The translations under genes were made by a program, and so were the position numbers. Below are positions 31,118 through 42,023 of a DNA stretch of 64,000 nt, piece by piece (position 1 is the stretch's first letter; every line of letters starts with the position of its first letter). The stretch is from Leptodactylus fallax (taxonomy: Eukaryota; Chordata; Amphibia; Anura; Leptodactylidae): contig CAMRHE010000018.1 in assembly GCA_947044405.1 (NCBI GenBank), positions 5,589,501-5,653,500 on the forward strand. Reading direction: 5' to 3'. The notes below the pieces were generated by a model. That model made no database searches, was not told the DNA's origin, and was given only the letters and a program-made list of their open reading frames with translations.

Positions 31118-31640
31118 TATGAGATTGTAGTCTCAAAATATCGCCAAGAACATGGGGGCCAGAGTTACAGATAGTAAATATGTGAGACAAACTCACTAAT
31201 AATTGACCATGGTACGCAAAATACTATGTAGATGCAATCAAACCTTATATATATATAGCAAGGTAGATCAAATATCTTATATCCACATACCAGTCGCCAT
31301 AGTAGAAAATTGCAAGTGTATCAGGGAAATGTTCCACAAGGAGGGAAAAGTGCTAAGCCCGATGCATGTGTCGCCACCAAAATGGCTTCGTCGTATGTAA
31401 GAGCCTAATCCTAGATTCACACAGCTGAGTACTACCTGTGAGGTCTGTGTGTTCACTGAATTTACTGGACTGAACTTCATGCCAGGGCAGGACTCCTAGC
31501 ATTATAGTTTTCTATGATGCTAGGTGTCTCTGCCTCCCAGCAGCATACTGTCCTGTACCAATTACAGAATGGGACAGTATGTGGCTAGAAGGCAGGGACT
31601 AGAGTTAGGCTAGGGAACTTTGTTTTTGAGAAAGCAGATT
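31118..31640. other. Older repeat with 'CCCGATGCATGTGTCGCC' motif
   Basis: The motif near 31,358 resembles 'CCCCGATGCGCGTTTCGCC' at 37,053-37,071, a phrase of a high-copy anuran repeat. Otherwise unassigned; no gene. Confidence 0.4.
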
Positions 31641-31654
31641 TTCCACTGCTCTTT

Positions 31655-31795
31655 CTTTCTGCAATGTGTGGATGAGATTGACCAAAATTTCACTCCATTT
31701 GCTGGTACTATAAATCAGCATTTTTTTCCACTGCACATCTGCAAGCAATCAAAAATACTGTGCTTCTGCAATGAGGAGCCTTAGTTTAAAACAGC
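31655..31795. repeat. Partial MITE, GGCTAAGGCCCCAC type
   Basis: 'TCTGCAATGTGTGGATGAGATT' style core followed by 'CTGCAATGAGGAGCCTTAG' is the right half of the longer subfamily. The left end is missing or decayed. Confidence 0.5.
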
Positions 31796-31965
31796 ATTCA
31801 CACTTCTGCTGGTGGCTAAAGGAAATAGGTGACATGCTTCTTGTTAGACATACCATAAAATCTTTTTTAACATTACCGTAATTCTCCCACTATTTATACA
31901 ATATATTAGCTAGAATAAATATTCCAAAATACAAGTCAACTAAGTAAACTAAATCTCTAAACTTT

Positions 31966-32271
31966 AGGCTGGGGCCTCACATGGAGTAAACGCCTCAGTT
32001 TGTCCGCGGTGGAAATGCCACGACAAAAACCACTGCGTTTTACAGTCACTGCAAAATGCAGAAAAATACATGTATCAGAAATGCAGCAATTTCTAAAACC
32101 GTTGTGGTTTTGGAGATGGCAGCATGTCAATTATACCTACGGAAATGCTGGAGGTTTCCTTATAGGTATAATAGAACCAGAAAGTCCACAGAGTAAACCT
32201 CAATGTGTTGCTGCCGTGGTTTTTCCCGCAGCATTTTTTTGCTGCGGCCTGCTACATTGGACCTTAGCCTT
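31966..32271. repeat. MITE, long subfamily with TATACCTACGGAAA core
   Basis: The left end TTAGGCTGGGGCCTCACATGG pairs with the right end CTACATTGGACCTTAGCC. The core contains 'TCAATTATACCTACGGAAATG' and 'CCTTATAGGTATAATAGAA', a small internal inverted pair found also at 57,345, 38,430 and 63,680. Confidence 0.65.
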
Positions 32272-32273
32272 AA

Positions 32274-32552
32274 AGGGGTTTTCAGTTAAAAGGCAGTGTG
32301 GTCAATTTTCAGAAAGAGTTAAAATAACAAATAAAGCTATACTGACCCATGTGACCCACTGCTGCTTACAGCCCTGTCCTTGATACTCCCCGCTGGGATT
32401 TGTTTGCATGGCTGCAGTGTCAAGTATACAGACAACAATACTACAGCCAGTCACTGTGCCAGTGGTCAAATGGATATGTAAAGGTATATTTGTTATTTTC
32501 ACTGTTACCCTGTATTTGGCTACAATTTTTAATAATTCAGACAACTGCTTTA
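32274..32552. repeat. TTAA-type MITE, AGGGGTT ends
   Basis: It starts TTAAAGGGGTTTTCAG directly after the MITE at 31,966. It ends in 'CAGACAACTGCTTTA', a decayed inverse of the same end. The interior is non-coding. Confidence 0.5.
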
Positions 32553-32768
32553 GGCTAAGGCCCCACATTGCAGATTGTTTTTTTTTTTGCAGATTTTTCT
32601 GCGTTTTTTGGGAGCCAAAGTCAAGAGTGGCTTGAAAAGGAATGGAAAATATATAGGAAATAGCTATACTTCTCCATTCTGCTTAATCCACTCCTGGCTT
32701 TGGTCGAAAAAAATGCAGCAAAATCGGCAACAAAAAAAGCAGCTCTTCTGCAACGTGGGGCCTTAGCC
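32553..32768. repeat. MITE, GGCTAAGGCCCCAC short subfamily
   Basis: GGCTAAGGCCCCACATTGCAG at the left and CTGCAACGTGGGGCCTTAGCC at the right form near-perfect terminal inverted repeats. The core includes 'CTTTGGTCGAAAAAAATGCAGC', as in the copies at 2,152 and 40,637. Confidence 0.8.
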
Positions 32769-33207
32769 ACAAAAGAAAATGTGTCATTAAGAAAATTACC
32801 TATTTTTAAACCAAGTTTTTACGCTTAAAATGTTTCCATGTTAGTATCTATACTTTTGAAGTAGTCACCACATCACAGACAGTCTTGCAATAAATTATAT
32901 TTCTCCACACCACTTTAACACCACTGACCCGACATGGCATCCACTACTGACAATAGATAATGTCACAGCTTATCTACTCCCCCTCTTTGCATAGAACATG
33001 TCTAGAAAACTCTACAATAGACCTTAGGAGCCAGCTCCAGTCTATTAATACCTATGTCCATAAAATTGCGGTAAAGCATATCAATGCTGTTAACATAGAT
33101 GAGGAGAAGCTCAGGCAAGATGGCATCCCCTATAATCATGTACAGAAAATAGAATAAAATAAAACTACAATCAAAAAATAAAAAAATGAAATTAGTATAA
33201 AGTAATA
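32769..33207. other. Intergenic, nothing recognised
   Basis: AT-rich, no coding frame or repeat family recognised. Confidence 0.4.
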
Positions 33208-33209
33208 TA

Positions 33210-34773
33210 CAGTCATGGCCAAAAGTTTTGAGAATGATACAAATATTAATTTTTACAAAGTCTACTGCTTCAGTTTTTCTAATGGCAATTTGCATATACT
33301 CCAGAATGTTATAAAGAGTGATCAGCTTAACAGCAATTACTTGCAAAGTCAATATTTGCCTAGAAAATGAACTTTATCCCCCAAAACACATTTCAACATC
33401 ATTGCAGCCCTGCCTTAAAAGGACCACCTAACATCGTTTCGGTGATTGCTCCATTAACACAGGTGTGGGTGTTGATGAGGACAGGGCTGGAGATCAGTCT
33501 GTCATGATTAAGTAAGAATGACACCACTGGACACTTTAAAAGGAGGCTGGTGCTTGCCATCATTGTTTCTCTTCTGTTAACCATGGTTATCTCTAAAGAA
33601 ACACGTGCAGTCATCATCGCACTGCACAAAAATGGCCTAACTGGGAAGAGTATTGCAGCTAGATTGCACCTCAGTCAACAATCTATCGCATCATCAAGAA
33701 CTTCAAGGAGAGAGGTTCCATTGGTGCCAAAAAGGCTCCAGGGCGCCCAAGAAAGACCAGCAAGCGGCAGGACCGTCTCTTAAAAGTGTTTCAGCTGCGG
33801 GATCAGGCTACCAGCAGTGCAGAGCTTGCTGAGGAATGGCAGCAGGCAGGTGTGAGTGCATCTGCACGCACTGTGAGGCGGAGACTCTTGGAGCAAGGCC
33901 TGGTCTCAAGGAGGGCAGCAAAGAAGCCACTTCTCTCCAGAAAAAACATCAGGGACAGACTGCTATTCTGCAAAAGGTACAGGGAGTGGACTGCTGAGGA
34001 CTGGGGTAAAGTCATTTTCTCTGATGAATCCCCTTTTCGATTGTTTGGAACATCTGGAAAACAGCTTATTCGGAGAAGAAGAGGTGAGTGCTACCACCAG
34101 TCTTGTCTCATGCCAACTGTAAAGCATCCTGAAACCATTCATGTGTGGGGTTGCTTCTCAGCCAAGGGAATCGGCTCTCTCACAGTCTTGCCTAAAAACA
34201 CAGCCATGAATAAAGAATGGTACCAGAATGTCCTCCAAGAGCAACTTCTTCCAACCGTCCAAGAGCAGTTTGGCGCTCAACAATGCCTTTTCCAGCATGA
34301 TGGAGCACCTTGCCATAAAGCAAAGGTGATAACTAAATGGCTCATGGAACAAAACATAGAGATTTTGGGTCCATGGCCTAGAAACTCCCCAAACCTAAAC
34401 CCCATTGGAAACTGGGGGCCAACCACAAAAAAACGGGGGAAAAAAAAAAAAAAAAAAAATCAAACAAAAAATTAAAGCATTGATTCTGCAAGAATGGACT
34501 GCTATCAGTCAGGATTTGGTCCAGAAGTTGATTGAGAGCATGCCAGGGAGAATTGCAGAGGTCCTGAAGAAGAAGGGTCAACACTGCAAATATTGACTTG
34601 CTGCATTAACTCATTCTAACTGTCAATATAAGCTTCTGTTACTCATAATATGAATGCAATTATATTTCTGTATGTGATAAAAACATCTGACAAACATACA
34701 TAAAAACCAGAGGGCAGCAGATCATGTGAAAATAGAATATTTGTGTCATTCTCAAAACTTTTGGCCATGACTG
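33210..34773 (+). mobile_element. Tc1-like transposon relic, DD35E-like spacing
   Basis: Ends CAGTCATGGCCAAAAGTTTT at 33,210 and ...TTTTGGCCATGACTG at 34,773, flanked by TA (33,208-33,209 and 34,774-34,775). The transposase is on the plus strand with at least two lesions. A T-to-A-rich replacement (34,430-34,475) removes the region after the catalytic Glu. Confidence 0.9.
33583..34596 (+). pseudogene. Tc1-like transposase, frameshifted and missing catalytic Glu
   Basis: Starts at ATG 33,583 (MVISKETRAVI). The helix-turn-helix region shifts frame near 33,680-33,690 ('LSQQSI'), and the second frame continues with a 'GRPRKTSKR' linker to 34,475. Motifs: 'VIFSDESPFRLFG' (first Asp), 'VWGCFSAKG', 'FQHDGAPCHKAK' (second Asp), then 'SPNLNPIGNWG', where the expected NPIE reads NPIG because of an inserted G. 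Counting to that position gives 35 residues between second Asp and third acidic site, a DD35E-type spacing (Traveler-like). The next stretch is replaced by an A/G-rich tract, and the true C-terminus (SMPGRIAEVLKKKGQ, ending 34,596) resumes in another frame. Non-functional. Confidence 0.88.
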
Positions 34774-34775
34774 TA

Positions 34776-35780
34776 ATTCACTATCTGGTTTTAACAAATA
34801 AATGTTGAAAATGGTGATACATTCTACATAAACTAGTAAGGAATGATGGGTTAATTCAGGTCTGAAACCTATAGAATGGTGAATGCAGCTCAAGATTATA
34901 ATGAATGTTTTAACTAAGACCCGGTACTAGATACATAATGTAAAATTACATGAGGCAAATTTCTATTTTCTATTTTAGAAGTAAAATGACATAAGGCACG
35001 TTTCTATTTTAGAATATAAAATCTTAACATGTAGAGTATAAGCAGCTTCCCCTAATCCAATCATTGCTGTAAAGATAGTGAACATATTTTAATAGCTATT
35101 TTGATCTGAAAATAAAAACGTATGAAATATTGATTTTTGAGTTATATAACTGAAGAAAGAAATATTTCAATATTAATAAACACTGAAATTTACAGACGCC
35201 TCTAAAAGCACAAATATCAGTCTTTTTTCACACAATTAACTTTGTCATTGTTGCTTCTAAGGCTTTTCACTTACCACATCTAAATTCTTGTGACGCATTG
35301 AGAAAAATACTGTGATACCAAAATATTCCCTGACACATAGGTTGTGAATCACTGAACTATACCTTATTTTAAATTGGTAGCTCAGAAAGTACTGTAATCA
35401 CAAGGCAAAACAATATGTCTGTAATGACACCTTAAATATCTGAATCAATCTCTTGGTTGTCTTTTCATTGTATGATGTTTAATAGGCATAAATCAAGTGT
35501 AAATGGCATTTGCTTATATATCACTTCTACTTTGATGCATTATTGTTACTTTGAAAGCTATATTTTCATATTATGTATTTGTATGGTTTTTGAAACAATG
35601 AAAAACACCTACAGAGTCGCTATAACAGAGCTCTTTAAATTAGTGTATCAGTGAGACATTCTAATAGAATTGTTATTATGTTATTATGTTAAGTATTCTA
35701 TGGAATACCTAAAACTAGAAGGCAACATATAACATAAATTATTTATACACATATCCACCAAAGATTTTATTACATAAATG
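34776..35780. other. AT-rich intergenic DNA
   Basis: No gene, RNA or recognisable repeat. Codon-like frames are short and have no domain signature. Confidence 0.45.
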
Positions 35781-35783
35781 TTA

Positions 35784-36203
35784 GGGTGGGTTCACACCTG
35801 TGCTTGGTGTCCGTCCGTCGCCAATCCAGTGAAAATCTCGGCGAACTGGATTGGCGTCGGATACAGACCGGTCAGCGGCGCATTGGTTAAAAACCCATTC
35901 ATTTGAATGGGTTTTTAAAGCAGTGCGCGGGTGTGCGCTTACACCCTCTGCGCTGCGAATCCTTTTTTTTTTCGTCGGAAACAAAGTCGGACACGCAGGA
36001 CTTCGTGTCCAACGAAAAAAAAAAGGATTCGCAGCGCAGAGGGTGTAAGCACACACCCGCACACTGCTTTAAAAACCCATTCAAATGAATGGGTTTTTAA
36101 CCAATGCGCCGCTGACCGGTCTGTATCCGACGCCAATCCAGTTCGCCGAGATTTTCACTGGATTGGCGACGGACGGACACCAAGCGCAGGTGTGAACCCA
36201 CCC
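35784..36203. mobile_element. 420-bp near-perfect palindromic MITE, TTA target site
   Basis: Arms of about 205 bp (GGGTGGGTTCACACCTGTGC... from 35,784 and its complement to 36,203) meet near 35,993 with almost no loop. Only a few mismatches occur. TTA flanks both sides (35,781-35,783 and 36,204-36,206), and the start GGGTGGG plus a 3-bp TTA duplication fit a PIF/Harbinger-type MITE. The homologous sequence at 37,083-37,105 lacks the element and has one TTA. Translated frames in both strands mirror each other and are not genes. Confidence 0.9.
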
Positions 36204-36206
36204 TTA

Positions 36207-36450
36207 ACCGACATTTGAATCCCAAACTTTGAGACACATTCATCCTTCCACAATGCCACAAAAACTCACAGCCATGCCCGTATGTATATTATTGCAATAG
36301 GCAATAGAATAAGGTTCAAATTATATGTCCTATTGCTCTCTGTCTTAGTAATAGATAGAGATAATAGAAAGTAATAACCCCATGACATTGTCCCGCTATC
36401 TGGGTAAGCAGGGTTTTAGGTCAGGCAGACTTTTATAGTATAACATGATG
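36207..36450. repeat. Direct repeat, copy 1
   Basis: From 'CCGACATTTGAATCCC' to 'TAACATGATGGGGCATT' it matches 37,095-37,345 with scattered differences, about 886 bp apart. A shorter third match (36,525-36,640) shares the 'GACATTGTCCCGCTATCTGG' core. No coding capacity. Origin unknown. Confidence 0.8.
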
Positions 36451-37094
36451 GGGCATTATTAACACCAGTCTTCTCAGCCTTGGAGTCAGCTGAGGGTGCA
36501 GTATGGGTGGTGAACCAGCAAGCTTAAATTATTTATCTTATTGTTCTCTATCTAAGTGAGAGACTGAAGTAATAGAAAATAATAACCTCATGGCATCCTT
36601 AGACATTGTCCCGCTATCTGGGTAAGCAGGGTTTTAGGCCAGAATACTAGCAAATGTGCCAATACCAACAAAATAACTCAACAGTGGAACAAGTATGGAT
36701 ATACTACAAATACAAACCAAGTCCACAAAATAGTGATGTAAAAATCTCATATTTATTAAATACAAAAAAAAAAAAAATATGGGGAAAGAAGTCACATGAT
36801 CCAGAAAACTACCACATGTAAATGTGATCAGGTAGCAAAGTGAGGGGGACACTGCCTAACAATATAACGTGTATAAGCACATGGTTACAAAATGGCTACG
36901 CATGTAAAACAGCCTACAAATATATAGTATAGTGCTTCACAGCAAAACAGGCTACTAATGACAAAGCCATATGAACACATATGAACATGCATAAAGAACT
37001 AATACTGTGAAAAGCAATGTACCCCAACACTTATCCACCGGATACACAAGTACCCCGATGCGCGTTTCGCCTCCAACAATTCTATTACATAGTT
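36451..37094. other. Spacer with partial repeat and 'GATGCGCGTTTCGCC' motif
   Basis: Includes the third partial copy of the direct repeat (36,525-36,640) and a segment (36,690-37,080) ending 'CCCCGATGCGCGTTTCGCC', a high-copy repeat phrase related to 31,358. No gene. Confidence 0.45.
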
Positions 37095-37345
37095 AACCAA
37101 CATTTGAATCCCAAATTTTGGGACACATTCAGCCCTGCAACAATGCCACAAAATCAACCAGCCAAGCCCATATGTATATTATTGCAATAGGCAATAGAAT
37201 AAAGTTCAAATTATATATCTTATTGCTCTTTGTCTTAGTGATAGATTGAGATAATAGAAAGTAATAACCCCATGACATTGTCCCGCTATCTGGGTAAGCA
37301 GGGTTTTAGGCCAGGCAGACCTTTATAGCATAACATGATGGGGCA
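37095..37345. repeat. Direct repeat, copy 2 (empty-site copy)
   Basis: Homologous to 36,207-36,450. Its left flank (ATTACATAGTTAACC) is the uninterrupted counterpart of the site that holds the 420-bp palindrome next to copy 1. Confidence 0.8.
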
Positions 37346-38250
37346 TATACTGTGTCTGGAGGGGAAATCTACACCAGCTCATAGCTGTCATACATTTTCC
37401 ATATCATTTACACCAGATTTCTGGCATAAATAATAATAAATCTGGTGGGTTTATGGCCTACAGGCCCTTTTTGGAAAAATGGCAATGATGGCGCAGAAAT
37501 TAAAAAAAAAACAAAAAAAATCACAATTTTTTTGAGCAAAAAACCAGATGTGCACAAATTTTTTTTATACCCTAATGTGTTTATACATGGAAGCCTTCTA
37601 TCTTCTATACTATATGATGATGTTTTCTCTCCTCTGAGTTTTACACAAGTCAAAAACTACAACAAAACTGCTTTGTGCAACAATCCCTGGCCCGTATATT
37701 TGATGCTTATTGCAGTTTTATTGCATTTTTTTTGCCTGGTTTGTAATAAGAACCATCTGCTCTGGGTTCGCATTTAGGGAATCTGTATTTATTTAGGGGA
37801 TCTTATTAATAGTCTGTTCTGATATGTGAATTTGTTTATGAGGACTGAATTTTTCCTGGTCTACACTTAATCTAGAGTTTGATGTGTAGTCTGAATTTAT
37901 TTGTGTTTATACAGTATTCTGAATGGGGATATCTGAGAGGGACAAGCAGAAATGCAAATCTAGTTGTGAATTATAGTACAGAAATGTGGTGTTACCTATA
38001 CTCACAGGGTAGAGGTGGGGATGTGAAGGTCCATGTTTTGGGAACAGGACAGGGTCTGCTAATAATTTTAAAAATCAGGAAGTTAAACATATCTGAACTA
38101 CAACATAGCACAAGGGAATAATTATACAGTAGACTGCTTCACCCACCTATACATCTCTGATACGTCTCTGAGGCAGGAAAGGGATTTGGAGTTCCTCTGG
38201 AGTGGAAACATTTTTGAGAGGTTGCCATGCAGCAATAAACTGCATAAGGC
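37346..38250. other. Intergenic, nothing recognised
   Basis: AT-rich, with A and T runs near 37,500-37,565. No domain-bearing frame. Confidence 0.4.
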
Positions 38251-38252
38251 TA

Positions 38253-38622
38253 AAACGCCACGTTACGAAAATGCAGCATTTTTGCCGCTGAGAAAACTTT
38301 TGAAAATAAACCTGCTGCATTTTAAAGTACCTGCAAAGTGAATGAGATATTGGTTGATCCCATACACACATTGCAGAAAAAAATCCCCTGCAGAAAAGCT
38401 GTGTTTTCAAAAAGGCAGCATGTCAATTATACTAGCGGAAACGCTGGCGTTTTTCTTACAGGTTTAATAAGGGAAGAAAATTTGTTTAGAAAAACCTGCC
38501 AAGAACGCAATGAGAAACATTGAAGAAAAAAACGCGATGCATTTCTGCTGTGTTTTTTTCTGCAGTGTTTTTACTGCAGCATTTTTTAGCTGCATTTCGC
38601 TACGTGGGGCCTTAGTCTTAGG
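38253..38622. repeat. MITE, long GGCTAAGGCC subfamily
   Basis: 'AAGGCTAAAACGCCACGTTACG' at the left and 'CGCTACGTGGGGCCTTAGTC' at the right. The core contains 'TCAATTATACTAGCGGAAACGC' and 'CTTACAGGTTTAATAAGGG'. It lies head-to-tail with the next copy. Confidence 0.65.
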
Positions 38623-38626
38623 CTAA

Positions 38627-38945
38627 GGCCCCACATTGCAGAAAAGCAACAGAAAAAAATTCTGCATTTTACAGTACCAGCCCAGTAAATGAGATTCTGT
38701 CTAGTACCATCCACACATTGCAGGAAAAAAAAAGCTGTAGAAAAGCAGTGTTTTTCTAAAAGGCATGCATGTTTCAAAAACGCAGCATGACAATTTTACC
38801 TGCCTAAATGCAATTGTTTTCCCTATAGATTTAACAAGGGAAGAAAAAAAAAGCAAAGAAAAACGCGATGAAAATTGCTGTGGAAAAATCGAAAGAAACA
38901 TTTTTGAGAGGCTTCCCAGCAGAAATAAACTGTTTAAGGCCTAAG
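38627..38945. repeat. MITE, long GGCTAAGGCC subfamily, second in tandem
   Basis: Starts GGCTAAGGCCCCACATTGCAG and ends near 'GTTTAAGGCCTAAGG'. Same internal layout as the copy at 38,253 but with a decayed right part. Confidence 0.6.
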
Positions 38946-38949
38946 GGTC

Positions 38950-40630
38950 TGATCATTAATACGATGCATTAAAATGGGGGAATTTGTATTACAGGCTGCA
39001 TAGAGCACAGCCACAAAAATGGTGCCTAGGTCTAAGTTTGAACAAAGTGCTCAAGAAGTTAATGCCTGTGATCAGTGTGGGCACTGATTGTGGGCATTAG
39101 CGCTGGGCATTAGCAATAGCATTGTGGGCATTAGCACTGACATTGCATAATACAGCAGATACCCAGTGGCAATGGCGGCCACCCAGCTCCCGAGCTGCCA
39201 CCATTTTTAAATACCCGACATCTGCCGTACTAGGGTTTAAATCCATTGCTGGCTTTGGTAAAAGAAAAAAAAAAAAGCAACAAAAAAATACTACTTTTTC
39301 TCAACTGTTGCCTCAGTTGGCCTTATTCACATGTGAGAGTTTTGATCAGTGTTTTCCTTCAGTATTTGGAAGCCAAATCCAAACATTTAAACCACAAAAA
39401 AAGGTATAATGTAAGATTTGTTGCCGTTCAATGTTCAGATTTTTTTTTTTCACTGTGGATTTGCCACTGATTTCCACAACATAAATTTGCTGCAATATCT
39501 GCATGGATTTTGCAGATGGTTTGTAACAAATATGTAGTGGAAAATCTGTGTCCAAACATGTGAAGATCCAGATGTAGGACCTTTGGCAAGCAGAGGAATT
39601 TTATTTTGTCATAGAAAGTAATCCGCGCTCACCATGAACTTATGATGAATCACCTTTATTTATAATAACCGCTAAACACAATGCGTTTCAGGGTAAAATG
39701 TCCCCCTTTTTCAAGTACATAATAGGATAGTCATAACATGTACATATGATCACAAAGCTGTTTTTAAAATGCCACACAATACATTTGCCACTTCCCTTGG
39801 GTGGAAACCTCAGGGGGAAGTCAAAAAACACATAAACAGTAATTAAAACACATTAACAACAAGAAAAAAACAATACATTGGTTTACCTTACATCTTTTTT
39901 TTGGGGGGGGATGAAATACAAATACAAATGGGTTCAGAATGTATGAAACGATAACCCCACTGAATGACAGATTGTGGTAGATGTCTAATAGATGTGGCAT
40001 CCACACAATGCTAATGCCCATGTGTGTAGGTTTTACACTACACATGCACAAAACCTACAGTTTCCGTGGATCATGTTGAAGCCCGTGCAGGCGCATAGTA
40101 CATGGAGAAGATTTGTGATAAGAAGCATGCGTGGGTTCGGATAGCCTGCGCATGCACAAACTCATTGAGGTATGCACAGTGTTTACAATCTCTAAAGCGT
40201 GCACAAACGCATCACATTGCGCCTAATAATAAATATTTGAATGAAATAATGAAATAATTGAAATGGCATAATTGGTATATTACTTTATCAGTGGGGCACA
40301 TCTTATCTACTAGCAGTACCACTTATAATGGGGAAGTACTATTATTTCCCAAATACGGAAACAAAAAACATCATAAAATAAGGTCAATTATTTAAAAAGA
40401 GGGAATTCTGCTGCATTGCCAGCAGATCTGAGACCCAGGATTAAGCTACAGGCTCTACAGGCTCTTATCACAACTGGTGAGAGACCAACCTGAATTATTC
40501 TGGCCAACCTGCCGTATATATAACTGTATACCAATAGTATTATGCTATGCACTGCGCAATGCTTTCTACTTCCTTTATCATGTGAAGATAACCTTAGGCA
40601 GTGAAAAGGGAAATCAGCAGCTTTTTCCTC
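38950..40630. other. Intergenic with decayed repeats
   Basis: 39,640-39,720 holds 'ACACAATGCGTTTCAGGG' and 'TTTTTCAAGTACATAATAGG', a fragment of the family also seen at 43,725-43,900 ('GATAAAGGGGATCTG', 'CCCCGAAACACGTTGTG'). No gene. Confidence 0.45.
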
Positions 40631-40636
40631 TGTAAA

Positions 40637-40852
40637 GGCTAAGGCCCCACATTGCGTAAAAGCAGCTTTTTTTGTTACAGTTTTTTTTTTTTTAGCCAAA
40701 ATCAGGAGTGGATTGAGCAGAAGGGAGAAGTATAAGAGCTTCCTATATATTCTCAATTCCTTTTGTAGCCACTCTTGACTTTGGCTCAAAAAGCCACAGC
40801 AAAATCTGCAACAACAAAAAAGCTGCTTTTACGCAACATGAGGCCTTAGCCT
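40637..40852. repeat. MITE, GGCTAAGGCCCCAC short subfamily
   Basis: GGCTAAGGCCCCACATTGCG at the left and 'ACGCAACATGAGGCCTTAGCC' at the right. The core matches the copy at 2,152, including 'CAGGAGTGGATTGAGCAGAAGG'-type sequence. Its right half plus 65 bp of flank is duplicated at 41,586-41,757. Confidence 0.8.
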
Positions 40853-40920
40853 AAAATTGCTGTGGGAAAAAGCACCCAAAATCAGATGGTTTTGGTTGAG
40901 ACTCACCTGCAGATTTCTGG
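40741..40920. repeat. Tandem-duplicated segment, copy 1 (partner at 41,586-41,757)
   Basis: 'CCTTTTGTAGCCACTCTTG' through 'ACTCACCTGCAGATTTCTG' occurs again at 41,600-41,760 with few changes. The two copies are separated only by the solo LTR, so they were originally a direct tandem duplication. Confidence 0.8.
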
Positions 40921-40925
40921 GTATA

Positions 40926-41585
40926 TGTAACGTCTCTGCCTGTTCGGGTCTCTGCGCCACCCTCCACTCGCACGCTGCGGCGAAAGGAGGCGTGTTCAGT
41001 TTGATTCCTTGTGTGGGTTTCTTGTTGCTCAGTCTGAACACTGTCCTAATACCTCCTGTCTGTAATTGAATTTCTGCCACACCAGTTTCCTGCATCTTTG
41101 TTTCTCTCTGCTCCTCTAATAGTTAATCTCAGCCTTGCCTGTGTGATTGACAGTCTGTCTACCAATCCAGTCTGGGGCAGGTCCTGACTTTCTATAAACA
41201 GGTTGTCAGCCCTCACATGCTTGCTGGATATTGATTCTGTCTTGTGACTTGTCCCTGCTAGCTCCTATTCTGCTATTGTTGTATTTCTGACTTCTGACCT
41301 TTGGCTCCCTATGTGACTACTCTCTTGGATTTCGTTTTGGTACTGCATTGCTCCACTGTTACCGACCCCTTGGCTTGCTGACTCTGCTTCTGTGTTATTT
41401 TGTCTTGTCCTGTTCTGTGTGTCACTTATATTAGGAAGGGACTGATCGACCGGTTGCTGGCTGTCGCTAGGACAGATCAGGCAAGTTAGCCAGTGGGGGT
41501 GGTTCAGCTTAGGGCTCACTGTCTTGTTGTGCTTCTCCCCAGCACTGCAGCACTGGGGAATTGCTCAACCGGCAATTCCCTTACA
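40926..41585. mobile_element. Solo LTR (660 bp) with GTATA target-site duplication
   Basis: Begins TGTAACGTCTCTGCC and ends GGCAATTCCCTTACA, with complementary TGTAA/TTACA tips. GTATA flanks it at 40,921-40,925 and 41,586-41,590. GC content and sequence differ sharply from the AT-rich flanks. No coding frame. It is a different family from the 917-bp LTR at 10,048. Confidence 0.85.
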
Positions 41586-42019
41586 GTATATATTCCCTAT
41601 TCCTTTTGTAGCCACTCTTGACTTTGGCTCAAAAAGTCACAGCAAAATCTGCAACAACAAAAAAGCTGCTTTTACGCAACTTGAGGCCTTAGCTTAAAAT
41701 TGCTGTGGGAAAAAGCATGCAAAATCAGATGGTTTTGGTTGAGACTCACCTGCAGATTTCTGTGTAGTCTCTTAGGAGCTTTCAACCATTGCATCACAAA
41801 GACTGTAATTTGCAGGTATAACCCACAGCAATAATTGAGATGCTGCAGTGTAAACCTTTCAGCATAAGCCACTTCCTGCTGCATTTTTTTGCGCAGCTCG
41901 TGGATGACAATGGTTTAAATTCTGTCCACTATGCTGCAACTTTAAATCACCATATGTTTGTCACAAGCAAATTCACAGAGACTAACCCATGTCAATTTCA
42001 CCCAGTGTATCCCCCAGCC
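41586..42019. other. Second copy of duplicated MITE half, plus unassigned flank
   Basis: 41,586-41,757 repeats 40,741-40,917. The rest (to 42,019) is another decayed MITE-like stretch ('GATGCTGCAGTGTAAACC'). No gene. Confidence 0.55.
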
Positions 42020-42023
42020 TTAA

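Noticed and set aside
35851..36218. Mirrored reading frames on both strands sharing the same Arg/Lys-rich peptide
   Set aside because: They are products of the 420-bp palindrome, so identical peptides on both strands are expected.
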